Of a DNA stretch of 64,000 nt, positions 10,956-21,792 are shown piece by piece. Position 1 is the stretch's first letter. The number at the start of each line of letters is the position of its first letter. The translations under genes were made by a program, and so were the position numbers. Origin of the DNA: Geosiphon pyriformis (Eukaryota > Glomeromycota > Glomeromycetes > Archaeosporales > Geosiphonaceae); contig JAAOMT010000372.1 in NCBI GenBank assembly GCA_016748015.1, positions 303,400 through 367,399 on the forward strand, in the 5' to 3' direction. The notes beneath the pieces were generated by a model. It ran no database searches. It was not told the origin of the DNA and saw only the letters and a list, made by a program, of their open reading frames with translations.

Positions 10956-11866
10956 TGTTACAGATGATTATTTGGGGTTTCAAATCAAATAACAAACCCA
11001 TAACTTGGTGCTCAATATTTTGACAGTACTGATAATACTAGTACATTGGTTGTATTTGAAAGTTTTTTAGAGTTGAGTCTTTTGTATAATGGACAGAGAT
11101 TCTTTGTTGATGTTATTTGCAGTTTTCTTGTAAGTTGTTTCTCAATTTCTTTCTCAGCTTGGTGGCTGGATTTATTCTGGCATTCATGCTCTTTTGGTAA
11201 GCTATCTGATAATATATATATAATTCTACCTTTATTTCTGGGTCTTTTACCAGGCTATCCATAATGTCAATAACTCAGTGCTTTAATCTTCAATCAAGTT
11301 TTAGTAAACAACCAAATCAAAATAAAAAAATGAAAATGAAAAGAAAAAAAATAAAAGAATAAGCCAAGGTGATAAACAAGTTAGTATTCCATTAATAGCC
11401 ATGATCAAGAGCTATTGGTCCAGTATGGTTAAGTATCAGTTACTATTAACATGAAGTGTTGATAGTAGAAAGTGAATAAAGATATAAAATAATTATTTAT
11501 TTGATGATTATGAATTGGAAGGTTGTTTTTATAAAATTTAGACTGAGAGGGTTTTTTTTTCTACTTCTAATACTACTGCTATATATACATAATTGATGTT
11601 CTACGAGATTGCTCACATTTCTAAGCAATATGCTATGATTTTTTGAGCAATGCTCATATTGCTGAGCGATGTGCTCTAATTTTCTAACATCGCTCCACAT
11701 TGCTGAGCAATGTGCCATGTTTTCTGATATTGCTTCACATTGCTAAGCAATGTGTTGTGATTTTTATCATTGCTCTATATTGCTGAGCAATGTGCTTATG
11801 TGTTACATACCATTCCCTCATTGGTCTACTATTCTCCCTATATCTGTTTTTTTTTTATGAGTAACA
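10956..11866 (-). repeat. 5' LTR of B1
   Basis: 911-bp LTR from TGTTACAG to GAGTAACA, homologous to 1766-2599. It is 77 bp longer, mostly through extra palindromic units at 11608-11800. It is followed directly by the duplicated CCAG. Confidence 0.92.
11608..11800. repeat. Palindromic tandem array in LTR of B1 (5 units)
   Basis: About five units of roughly 42 bp, each with a perfect or near-perfect CACATTGCT-G-AGCAATGTG inverted repeat. This is the longest array of this type in the window. Confidence 0.88.
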
Positions 11867-12110
11867 CCAGTATGTCAATCCCAGTTCCTATTTGTTTCTC
11901 AGCACTTGACTCCCAAAAGGCATGATATTTATCAGAGCCAAAGAATACATTTTTTTCTTTAAGTGGAGTTAACTTTGTTTCTGTAATAATTACAAAGTCA
12001 AATTGTTTTTCAATACACTATTCTAGCACTTCTTTTGCTTTATCTGGATTATTAAGTCTTTTAACATTAATTATACCAATTTTCCAAGTATTGTCATTGG
12101 AGTAGTTCTG
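11867..12110 (-). pseudogene. LINE L0, start of the AP-type endonuclease
   Basis: On the minus strand the wording is NTWKIGIINVKRLNNPDKAK, then FDFVIITETKLTPLKEKNVF. This is the N-terminal strand and metal-binding Glu (ITETK) of the exonuclease-endonuclease-phosphatase fold at the start of LINE ORF2. One TGG is now TAG (VLE*CIEK). The frame runs straight into 1765 if B1 is removed. Confidence 0.8.
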
Positions 12111-12114
12111 TTCT

Positions 12115-14329
12115 GTAAAGGAATCAGATGTGTTACATATCATCAGTTTCCATGAATTTAGGTTCTTCAGTAGTAGGGCCACTCCAGCTACCCTGTTTTT
12201 TCATTTGTTTTAGCAACTCCATAATGGGTTCCAAAGTTTTTTTGATTTCCTTAATTTTTCTCTCTGAATTGTATGTATCTTTTTTTTTAGCCAAGTTAGA
12301 CTTAGATGTAGTACTTTGGCTTAGTAATCTGTTTTCCGCCTCTTTTTTTTCCTCTAAAATATGGCTCTACTGTTGAGTGACTATTATATCTTCTTTTTTC
12401 TCTATTGTAACTTTAAGTTTGGCAGCTACTGCACTCAGCAGTTTGGCCATTTTATTAACTTGCTGTTTCAACTTATTAATTTCAGTCCTCCAAAGTTGGT
12501 TGATTCTTTTTTTTGGTTGGTCTTCTTTGTTGTTTACTTGTAAACCAAGTTTCTGAGATCTGTTTGAATTGGTGTGTTGTTCAGATTATGAGAAAGTTTG
12601 AGTGCTGCCATTTTGGCATATGATTTTTTACCAAAAATTTTGATGGTATTCTCTAAAACATTCTTCCTAACATACAGTTTTGCCAATCTGATGTTATTGG
12701 TAACTTTCTTGTTATCTCTTTCTTTTTTTTTGTGTAAAGTTAGACATTTGGAGACTAAATGCCTTACTTGGTAACAGAAGTGGCATTCTTTGGCACCAGT
12801 GGGCACCCAGTGGACCAATATGTTTCCAATTACTAAAGGCTTAATGATAGCACTGTTGCAACTAGCTTCACTATCAAATCCAATATAAGCACAGTCCATT
12901 TTTGAATTCTTACTAGTTCTGGAGATAAAGCAAGATTGATCTAATCCAGAGTAGTACTTAAGTAATAAGCAGTACAGTTTTGTGGTAAACCTACTAGTTT
13001 AGCTTTCCAGGTTTTCTTCTGCTCAATAGTCTTCTGAATACTAATTATTGGGTAAATCCTGACTGCATCTTTCCTAACCATAGTTGACTATTGGTTTATC
13101 GCTCTGGTTGCCTCTTTTTGGTTGTTGTATTCAATTACTGCTGATTGCTATTTACCAGCCACTTTGATTTGTACATTTTTAATTTCACCAAATTTCTTCA
13201 TTGCAGCTCCTACCTTTCTGTCTGAAATGCCTAAAGAGATATCTCTTACTAGGACTTTTCTTTGACTGACTACCTGGTTGGTTATGCCATCAATAGCCAT
13301 CAAAAAGATCTCAATTTTTTTTCTTACTAGGATTTCTCTGGCTTGGTTTCTCCCTGCTATTTGGGAGAAATCTATTCAAATTTCTTGGTTTCTCATTATT
13401 ACTGCCCCCAAAAGGTAATTGACATCCTCCAACAGATTGTAAATCCACCTTACTTTCTTTCCCATGTTTTTTTCCAGTATGTTCAGTATCTGCATAAATA
13501 GAACATGTCTCTTAGTACCATGAACAACAGTTTTCCACCCTTTTTCTTGATTTGTTTCCATAGACATGGCATTTTTCTCAAATAATTTGCTACTTTTTTG
13601 GCCCAAGCTTGGGCTTGGCATTCTGCTTAATAGACCCAATTCAGAGTTTTCTATGTCCTCTACAGTTTCTTCCAAATCAGCAATAGCTTTGTTTGTTTTA
13701 AATAGATTGTCTATTTGCTTATCAAATTTTTCTACAGATTTTTTTTTGTTAATCTTGTTCAAAATCTCAGGATTGCATTTTTTTAGAGCTGTTTCAATCT
13801 GTACTGCTTTCTTAACCTCTTTATTAGGCAATTTGGATAGTCTATTCAATTTTTTTAGAGACTTTGATGCCCTCTTTTTACCAGTCCAAGCTTTTATTTG
13901 AAACTTATTACTGTTTTCTTTTTTGTTGAATATTGGTCACAAGACAAAATTATTGATTTGGTCTATTATTTTATTAGTAAGTTTCTCTTAAATAACCTGG
14001 TTAAATCTCTTCATTAGGTCTTTTACACTTATTTTTTCCAAGTGTCTATATTTTTTATTGGGTTTTTTTCTAGTTTGTTGCTTATTAGTGGAGAAAAATC
14101 AGCCACTCTTTGATGTAGAGCTGTTTTTTTTGATGTATTAGCAATTCTAAAAGGTGTATTATCTCGACTGCTTGTGTTTACACTTTCAGTTGTTTCACTG
14201 CTATATTCAAACCTGAATAGAGATATTATAGGTCTTGTATTTTTAACCAGTATTTGGTTTGGTATGATTGTATTATTTCTTTTTTTCTTTGTATTGACAG
14301 TTGAATTTTCTTCTACTTAGTTTTTATAC
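12115..14329 (-). pseudogene. LINE L0 ORF1 (RRM-like and zinc knuckle)
   Basis: Minus-strand ORF1 in several open pieces. The 5' piece (about 14320-14050) includes SLFRFEYSSETTESVNTSS. An internal piece (13849-13376) has GWKTVVHGTKRHVLF. An RRM-like segment near 13240-13080 reads VLVRDISLGISDRKVGAAM and FGEIKNVQIKVAGK. The last piece (12899-12534) carries a CCHC knuckle CHFCYQVRHLVSKC. LINE ORF1 proteins coat the element RNA. Stops and frame changes make it a pseudogene. It is cut off at 14330 by the A2 LTR. Confidence 0.7.
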
Positions 14330-15021
14330 TGTTATGATTAAAATCTATACTTCTTATTAATTATCACATGTATTAGCCATTGATGTCATATAAATTAGCC
14401 ACTCTATTTTTAGAAAGTGATCATTGATCTGATCAATGACCTGACTATTGATCTGATTATTGATCTGATCATTAACTTGATTATTAACCACTTTTGATAG
14501 CTATATAAGTGATAAATCTCTTAGCTATAGAAAAATATGTAAGAATCAAAGAAAGAAAAGAAATAAAATAACAACTTTTATTTCAATTATTCTCTTATCA
14601 CTAATTTCTCTTTTCCTATCTTCAAGTATCTGAACATCTTGGAATAAAAAATTACTTGTTGGTTATTTCTTACTTTTTTTCTGAAACATGTAATTACAGC
14701 ATTTAAAGATTATTGAATAAAAATGTGACTGAAGAGTACATTTGATACCTGATATTGAATTCTAAGAGTGCTGACATGAGACATAGAATTATACCAGACA
14801 TGATCATTTGTTGACAGTACAGACTATTCCTCTACCTTCAAATTCCCTGGTTATTTTTGAAAAATATAGCAACTGAGATATTTTATAAGACTAATCTCGC
14901 ATATTGAATCTATACTTATTCAATTTGCTCTTTGAAGTTGAATTCTCTTTGATTTCTTTCATTACTCTACAATCCTGTTCTCTTTTACTATCTGTTAACT
15001 TGTTACTCCAATCCATAACAT
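14330..15021 (+). repeat. 5' LTR of A2
   Basis: 692-bp LTR starting TGTTATGATT and ending CCATAACA. It has about six 12-bp units at 14417-14492 with the TGATCA core. It is followed by TAAAAG and the primer-binding site. Confidence 0.9.
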
Positions 15022-15027
15022 AAAAGT

Positions 15028-15044
15028 GGTGCTCCTTGTGAGGT
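15028..15044 (+). other. Primer-binding site of A2
   Basis: TGGTGCTCCTTGTGAGG lies six bases after the LTR. Its complement would be a tRNA 3' end with T-stem CTCAC, acceptor strand AAGGAGC, discriminator A and CCA. The B2 site (23895) has the same T-stem and differs at two acceptor bases. Confidence 0.65.
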
Positions 15045-15072
15045 TGTCAAAATTCACTTTGTTTCTTATTGT

Positions 15073-16622
15073 ATGGGTGATTATTCATACTTGCCACAAC
15101 AATCAGAAAAACACTTTGAAACACACAACAAAAACGATCTAGACTTTATTGAACTTAATCTTTTGCCCTTCTGCTTGATTTGCTTCCCCATTGAAAAACA
15201 ATCCAGCAAACAATTTCAAGACTTTTGAAACTGGTTCTTGAATGAGCATTCAGCTGAAATCTATACAGTTTATAAAACTTATTACTTTGACCAAGCTTAT
15301 CTTAAAGACAACTTTGAAGAAAGAAACAACATCATTAATCAACTTTTATACTCAACAATCTTTGAACAACAGCCCCCTGATTTTGAATATCTGAATTATC
15401 AAATCCACATTTGGATTGCTGTCTATCAATCAACTGAAACTCTTCTTGAAACAGAAGAAGAAAGCTATCAAACCACTCTTGTTTTTGATTTCTTTTTAAG
15501 TAAATTAGAACACTCCACACAAACAGTTACATCTGAACCAATGGCTCAAGACCCTTTACAACAAAACATTTTGATCACTCTCCAAAGTATACAGACTGCT
15601 TTAGGGTGAAGAAACAACACCCCATTACCATTATTTAGAGGTGATGCCCAAGATCTAATTGAATGGCTGGATGATTTTGAGAAAGCTACTATAGCAAACC
15701 AATATGATAATGAATACAAGTTCTAAATCATTGGTGGCTATCTTCAAGACTTTCCTGCTACTTGGTTTTCACAAGAAACCAATGCCAATGCTCAGCAAAA
15801 AATCATTAGATGGACACCAGCAAATGCTGGAGAAGATAACACCTCTTTTATTACCCAGTTTGAAACAAAATTTAGAACTCCTATCTTGATATCCAAATGA
15901 CACATGGAATTGGAAAGAAGAACCCAAGGCCCAGGAGAAATAGTAACTGAATATGCTAAAGCCATTAGAAAACTAATTAAGTGTGTAGATTCTAGTAGAA
16001 ATTGAACAGAAAAGCAAAAGATTCATTTCTTCACAAAAGAATTAAAAATTGATCTCTCATATGCTTTTTGGCCTCTCTTGGCCTTGAAAAATAATCTCAC
16101 AATAAACATGACCATTGAACTTGCCCAGAAAATAAAAAACAACCAAAAAATGCACCTAGGATTTACTTTTCCAGTTTTTGCTCCTGCTTCTGCCATGATT
16201 CCAGCTCCACAAATGGCTGCTACCTCTTTTGACACTTACACTCAAGATCCCATAAACAATTAATAGACAGACTTACTGTTAATCTTACTCAGCTATTAGA
16301 ACCATTAGCCCAAACAGTTAGAGACAACCAGCAATCTCAAAGACCCAGATTTGAACTCCACTTTAATCAGCCCCAACAACCACCATATCAAAGACAACAA
16401 AATTATGGCCCACCTGTGTGTTATCACTGTGGACTAACTGGACACTTTTCCAGAGACTGTAACAATCCTCCATTGCCCTCTCCAGTTTCTAGAAATAATG
16501 ACACCTAGAATAATAGATCCAACAATAATAATGTTCCCAATCAAAGATCCAATCATGCCAACATCAATTTCTTTGGAGAGGATCTCTTAGTTGAAACTAC
16601 TGTTTATCAGCCTTTAAACTGA
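15073..16622 (+). pseudogene. gag of A2 with zinc knuckle
   Basis: Start MGDYSYLPQQSEKHF at 15073. Trp codons became TGA (for example just before NWFLNEHS at 15238). The capsid part is in pieces. A missing base near 16250 moves the frame relative to A5. The CCHC knuckle CYHCGLTGHFSRDC is intact at 16419-16460. The frame ends VYQPLN-TGA at 16620-16622 directly after the slippery heptamer TTTAAAC. The same end is seen in A5, so this is taken as the true gag end. Confidence 0.85.
16613..16622 (+). promoter_or_regulatory. gag-pol -1 frameshift site (TTTAAAC + TGA)
   Basis: Gag reads CCT TTA AAC TGA, which places T-TTA-AAC as a canonical X-XXY-YYZ slippery heptamer next to the stop. Slipping back one base gives CTG ATA AGC..., the open pol frame. 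Downstream at about 16627-16652, GCACACT can pair with the bulged AGT...GTGC as a stimulatory hairpin (inference). The heptamer is kept at 60959-60965 (A5) and 42245-42251 (A3). Confidence 0.8.
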
Positions 16623-17400
16623 TAAGCACACTTCCAAAGAGTGAGAGTGCAAGCCAACCAGAAGAAAACTTTTTTTATGCTTTTAACCTAACTAATGATG
16701 ACCATGATATAAATAAACTAGCAATCAACACCTCTGAATCAACAAGAAAGAAGAAGAAAGCCAAGATTAATTTTGTTCTGAACCCAAATAAAGCATCTAA
16801 ATCAACTGCTAATAACAATAAGCCACCAAAAGCCAAAGTTTTTAAAAATCTTCCAAAGTTGAAACCCCCAGAAATTGTACAAAAATCTGGACCCTATTAT
16901 GTTGTTAAAAATCTCATGGAAACCCCAGCTCACATTACATTTGGCCAACTAATGACCCATCCACAGTTCAGAAAAGATCTTCACAAATTCTTAATACCAA
17001 AAAAAAAAACACCAAAAACCAACAAACACCCTTGCCAAGCTGAACTTGCTGATAATAGCAATGTTATCCTTCTGATTTATAAAGCCCAAGTGGCTGGTTA
17101 TTTCATTGATCTGATCTTAGACAGTGGATTATCTGTTAGCATAATTGCCAAATACTTTCTTAAAGCAATTGGCAGAAAGATTAATGAGTCTTCTACAAAA
17201 CCAATGACCAACAAACATGGTAACAAAAAAAAAGGCCTGGACATAGCCAAAGCTATTCCTGTTCATATTAATGGTATTAACATTGAAACAGATATGGAAA
17301 TATCTGATGTAAAAGAATATATCATTATTGTTGGTAATGAGTAACTTAAGAAAGCCAAAGCACTACTTGACTATAAACTTTGTGAACTAATCATCAGATG
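16623..17400 (+). pseudogene. Pol linker and aspartic protease of A2
   Basis: The -1 frame after the heptamer codes a basic linker (STRKKKKAK) and, from 16859, a 161-codon open stretch. Its protease motif LILDSGLSVSIIAKYFLKAI has D-S-G at about 17127. The domain ends with YIIIVGNE before a TGG to TAA or TAG change at 17341, followed by LKKAKALLDYKLCEL. It cuts the polyprotein; the active-site triad is kept in this copy. Confidence 0.82.
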
Positions 17401-17722
17401 TGGTGAAAAACCCATTGTAGTTAAATGCCATTATTGGACAACTCCTCCAGCAACCAAACAGAACCAAGAAAAAAAACAATCAGATGAATCAAATGATAAT
17501 GAGAGTGATAATAAAGATTAAAAAGAACCAGAAGAAACTGCTAAACTTACCTATATCATCTTTACCAGCAATGGCAAGCCACTGGACAATATTAAAGCTG
17601 ACAAAAAAAAAATTATAGTAAATGGCAAGCTAATCTGCTGGTCCTACTATGATATCCTCAGAAGAATCTTTGACAGAAAACCTGGCAAAAAAGCCAAATA
17701 CAGCTATTGGTAGCATGGTCTT

Positions 17723-17782
17723 TGTGCCAAGTGCTGGTACAATAAATCTTTGTATTCTCCTAGTAACAAATGCAAGTTTTGC
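17723..17782 (+). other. Cys4 ribbon between protease and RT (A2)
   Basis: Twenty codons with C-x2-C-x12-C-x2-C (CAKCWYNKSLYSPSNKCKFC). The same place in A3 (about 41085-41144) keeps the first two Cys and the last, and A5 keeps part of it. It is a likely zinc ribbon of unknown role, not usual in Ty3/gypsy pol. Confidence 0.65.
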
Positions 17783-17839
17783 CTAATCTATTACAAAGAT
17801 TGAAAGCCAATTAGTTTAATACCCAGAGAAGAACTAAAA

Positions 17840-18850
17840 AAAGTTCAGAAGTCCTTTGAAAATGAACTATCTGAAATCCAATCACTAGTTATAGAACAAA
17901 AAGAACCTTCCCCTAAAGAAAAAAAAGTGGACATTAAAAATCTGTTGGCTAGAAATAGCCCAGTTATCTCAAAAGAAAGTAATACCCCTGGACAAACCCA
18001 TATGATACAACACACTATCACCACCAAAAAAACTCGCACCATCTATTTGAAGTCTTATCACTCCAATCAACATAATAATAAGTTTATCAAGAAACAGATA
18101 AACCAGATGAAAGATCTTGAATTTATACAAAAAACCAAGAGTGAATGGGCTTTTTCAGTTGTAGTGATATTTAAGAAAGGTAAAACCCTATGCTTTTGTG
18201 TTGACTACTGCCAATTAAATACCATTATTATAAGAAACATGTACCCATTCTTCAAAATTAATGCAATGCTAGATAAATTCAATAGTGCTGCTTTCTTCTT
18301 AACTATTGACTTAACTGTTGGATTTTGGCAAGTAGAGATAGATCCAGAAAGCAGAAAAAAAACTGCTTTTATCACCAAGTATGACACCTATGAATTTACA
18401 GTCATGCCTTTTGGTCTTATCAATGCTTCTCCCACCTTTTAATATCTAATGGATAAAGTGTTTGAATCAGTAAAAAAAAACTTTGTTCTGGTTTATTTGG
18501 ATGACATAATAGTATATTTAAAAATCTGGGATGAACATCTTAAATATTTACAGAAGGTTTTTGACCTGCTCAGAAATGCTAACTTTAAGATTAATCCAAT
18601 CAAATCTTTCTTTGGATGCCAATCCATCCAGTTCCTTGGTCATCTTATTACAAAAGATGGAATTTTCTTTGATCCAGCTAAAGTTGAAAAAGTCCAGAAC
18701 ATTAGACAATTAATGAATGTTCTTGAACTACACTCTTTCCTTGGTTTGGCCTCTTACTACTGCAAATTTATCAAGAATTTTTCCAAAATCATCTTTTTTC
18801 TTAATCAGCTACTCAGGAAAAATGTCAATTATTATTGGGGCACTCATTAA
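17840..18850 (+). pseudogene. Reverse transcriptase of A2
   Basis: The frame at 17927-18442 carries LEFIQKTKSEWAFSVVVIFK, CFCVDYCQLN, FLTIDLTVGFWQVEIDPES and VMPFGLINASPTF. After one CAA to TAA the frame at 18449-18850 carries the catalytic motif VLVYLDDIIVYLK with both Asp intact, the thumb FLGHLITKDG and the connection LHSFLGLASYYCKFIKNFSK. Only single-base stops break it. Confidence 0.92.
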
Positions 18851-19303
18851 TAAAAAGCTTTTGAAATTCTGAAAGAAAAACTTGTTACTAAACCAATTCT
18901 CAAGCAACTTGATCTGGACCAACCTTTTATCCTCTACACTGATACATCTGGCTATGGACTTGGTGCTGTCCTTTCACAAAAAGATGAAAATGGCAGAGAA
19001 CATGTCAAAGCATATGCCAGTAGATCCCTCACACCAGCAGAAAAAAACTATTCAGTTACTGAACAAGAATGTTTAGCAGTAGTTTGGGCTACTAGCTACT
19101 GGGAGCAATATCTTCTTGGTGCAAAATTCTTAGTGATAACAGATCATCAAGTTTTGGTTTGGCTGTGCAATAAAAAGAAGCTGGAACACAAATGAATAAC
19201 TCACTGAATACTTTATTTGGATGAATTCGACTATGATATTCAACACTGCAAAGGAGCAAATCATCAAAACACAGATGCTCTCTCTAAACTTATCATTCAG
19301 TAA
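18851..19303 (+). pseudogene. RNase H of A2
   Basis: In the RT frame: FILYTDTSGYGLGAVLSQK (catalytic Asp kept), ASRSLTPAEKNYSVTEQECL with the catalytic Glu, and ITDHQVLVWL. The end LDEFDYDIQHCKGANHQNTD is followed by ALSKLIIQ and TAA at 19301-19303. That stop is also found in A5. It removes the RNA strand from the RNA-DNA hybrid. Confidence 0.85.
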
Positions 19304-20660
19304 TAGTACAATCTCTTAAACCAAACCAACTTAATTATTAGTAACTCCTTTATAAACAAACATGATAATAGACTTGAACAACTACTCTGCCTTAATGGAA
19401 TTTTTGGGTAAAGAACAATACCCATCAGAATACATTTGACAGCAAAGAAAACATTTGCACAAACAATCAAATTTCTATTTGATTCACCAAAACCAACTAT
19501 ATAAAAGAAATTGAAAAGATCTTAACTGCCCTCAGAGAGTTATTAGATTTGAAGAAAAAGAAATTTTAATATACAATATGCACACTAACCCATTAACTAG
19601 ACACTTTGGAAAAACAAAAACAATTCAGAAAACTTTAGCTCATTATTATTGGCCTACCTTAGGAAAAAACATTGCTGAATACATCAAAATCTGTGACATC
19701 TGCCAAAGAAAAAGCAAACCCAATTGCAAAGAAGATATCCATCCAATTTTTGTTGGTCAACTATTTGATAAAATTGGTATAGATGTTGTTGGATCTTTAA
19801 CAATAACTCTTGATGGCAATAGATAGATTATTACAGCTACTGACTATCTTACAAAGTGGGTAGAAGCAAGAGCCACCTCAGACCAAACAGCAGTTTCAAT
19901 AGCCAATTTTATTTATGAAGATATTATCTGCTGTCATGGCTGCCCCAAAGAACTTTTATCTGATAGAGAAAGAGCTTTTTTCAGTACACTGGTTGAAGAA
20001 CTTTGTAGAAAAATGGGAATATGTCATAAACTTTCCTTCTTTTAACACCTCTAAACAAATGGCTTAATGAAATGTTTCAATAGAACACTATGTGAAACTC
20101 TAGCCAAAACCAGTAAAAAAACAAACTTATGAGACAAAGTACTACCTTCAGCTTTGTTTGCTTATAGAACTGTGAATCATAACATAACAAGTTATGAACT
20201 TTTTTATCTGCTCTATGAATGCATAGCAATACTATCAATAGAAACTGACATTGAAACAATACCCTTTGAAAAGATCACAATAGGAAATTACAAAGACATT
20301 TTGCAAAGAAAACTTGGTACCATTCTTGACTCCTTGGTAGAAGCACAAATAATTGCTTTTGAAAAGATAAAACAGTTTCAAGAAAAGCTTAAGAAAAAGA
20401 AAGTCTATAAAAAACTTTCTTTAAGTATTAGTGACTTGATACTAGAATACCATTCTAACAGAGACAATGTTTATGGTAATAAATTCTCTAGCCAATGAAA
20501 AAAACTTTTTATAGTCAACAAAGTTTTGAACAATAGTTCTTATATTCTTCAAGATCAATCTGAAACAATCTTCAATAATTGTTCTGTTTATGATACATGA
20601 TTCAAAAAATATTATAAACGACCTGATTGGCTGCTTGTTGTGGTAATACTGACTCAAATA
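19304..20660 (+). pseudogene. Integrase of A2 (+1 to RT-RNase H)
   Basis: Integrase is read in a frame one base downstream of the RT-RNase H frame. The zinc finger has MHTNPLTRHFGKTKTIQ and CDICQRKSK. The core has IGIDVVGSL and ITATDYLTKW. The Glu site reads TNGLMKCFNRTL with Lys for Glu. The C-terminal part (20154-20498) has ALFAYRTVNHNITSYELF and EKIKQFQEKLKKKK. The end PDWLLVVVILTQ overlaps ORF3. Several TAG/TAA/TGA stops make it defective. Confidence 0.85.
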
Positions 20661-21380
20661 ATCAGCAAAAATCAAGTATAAATAAATGCACTATTCCCAA
20701 AACAGAGGTATTTTTAATCAACATGAACAATTATTTTCTGGATCAAAACATTCAAAATGCCTTCTATACTTTCCATGAGTATTGGATCAAAAACTATCCA
20801 AATACTACTTTGACTATTGGAAAACAAACCACCATAATTGATAACAATGAAACACATAATGTTATTAGACCAAAGAAAACTACTACCAGAAGAGAAAAAA
20901 TTGGTAATAATATGAATAAATATCTGTTAAAAAGTATAACAACAGCTATACTTCCACTTTCCAATACAATTAAAAAAACACTCCAAAAAATCTTATCCAT
21001 AGACAAAAACTTATCATATGGAAGACAATTGGAACTCTATGGTTGCCATGAAAAAATTATAGAAGATATGAAACTCATGAAGAAAACAACTTTAGAGATA
21101 CAAGCAGAAATTTTGGACATTATATAATTAGATGTCCCAAGAGTTTTAACTATTGCTAAAAGAGCCAAAACTCTAATACAAAAATTTTGTCTCTTGGATA
21201 CAAAACTCATTTTGTCTCAAGTGTTATATATTTTATCTATAAAAGATTTCAACAAACTAGTTAGCTTTGAGTTAGATAAAACTTTTTAATTAGATTACAC
21301 CATAAATAACTTGATTTCACTGAAGCTCAATCTTTTTGAAAAGAATGATATTACAATTGAAACTTATACTTCTTATTAAT
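20627..21380 (+). pseudogene. ORF3 of family A after integrase (A2)
   Basis: An unrecognised protein of about 240 residues in the -1 frame relative to integrase. It overlaps the pol end by about 60 nt and runs up to the 3' LTR. The first internal ATG is at 20723 (MNNYFLDQNIQNAF). A basic patch (RPKKTTTRREK) is followed by predicted helices (KYLLKSITTAILPLSNTI, EIQAEILDII). The tail is LVSFELDKTF. One stop occurs at 21125 and one near 21288 (CAA to TAA). The same protein is present in A3 and A5, so it is a family gene and not chance. No membrane segment or signal peptide is seen, so an envelope role is unlikely. Confidence 0.7.
21338..21348 (+). other. Polypurine tract of A2
   Basis: GAAAAGAATGA directly before the 3' LTR. 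A5 has GGAAAGAATGA at the same place (56224-56234, minus). Confidence 0.6.
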
Positions 21381-21792
21381 TATTACATGTATTAGCCACT
21401 GATGTCATATAATTAGCCATTCTATTTTTAGAAGGTGATCATTGACTTGATCATTAAACTGACCATTGACTTGATCAATAATCTGATCATTGACCTGATC
21501 ATTGACCATTTTTGATAGCTATATAAACAATGAATTTCTTAACTGTAGAAAAGTATATAAGAATCAAAGAAAAAAATAAAATAAAATAACAACTTTTATT
21601 TCAATTATTCTCTTATTACTAATTTCTCTTTCTCTATCTTCAAGTATCTGAACATCTTGAGATAAAAAATTACTTGGTTATTCCTTACTCTTTTCCTGAA
21701 ACATATAATTGCAGCATTTGAAGATTATTGAATAAAAATGTAATTGAAGAGTACATCTAATATCTGATATTGAATTTTAAGAGCACTGACAT
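21349..21792 (+). repeat. 3' LTR of A2, first part
   Basis: Homologous to 14330-14777. It holds about six 12-bp units at 21435-21508 and breaks at GACAT where B2 entered. It resumes at 24805. Confidence 0.88.

Larger units (their letters stand above)
1766..11866 (-). mobile_element. Complete Ty3/gypsy family B, copy B1
   Basis: This 10,101-bp element has two LTRs (3' LTR 1766-2599, 5' LTR 10956-11866) and is flanked on both sides by CCAG (1762-1765 and 11867-11870), a 4-bp target duplication. Minus-strand order: gag with zinc knuckle, protease, Cys-rich ribbons, dUTPase, RT, RNase H, integrase, C-terminal extension. All domains down to the middle of RT share one frame, so gag and pol were a single ORF. 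Many stops, at least two one-base deletions and several lost catalytic residues make it inactive. It sits inside LINE L0. Confidence 0.93.

Noticed and set aside
20640-20700. Slippery site for -1 entry into ORF3
   Set aside because: The only candidate, C-AAA-AAT before the pol stop, does not fit X-XXY-YYZ; reinitiation at the ATG at 20723 is equally possible.
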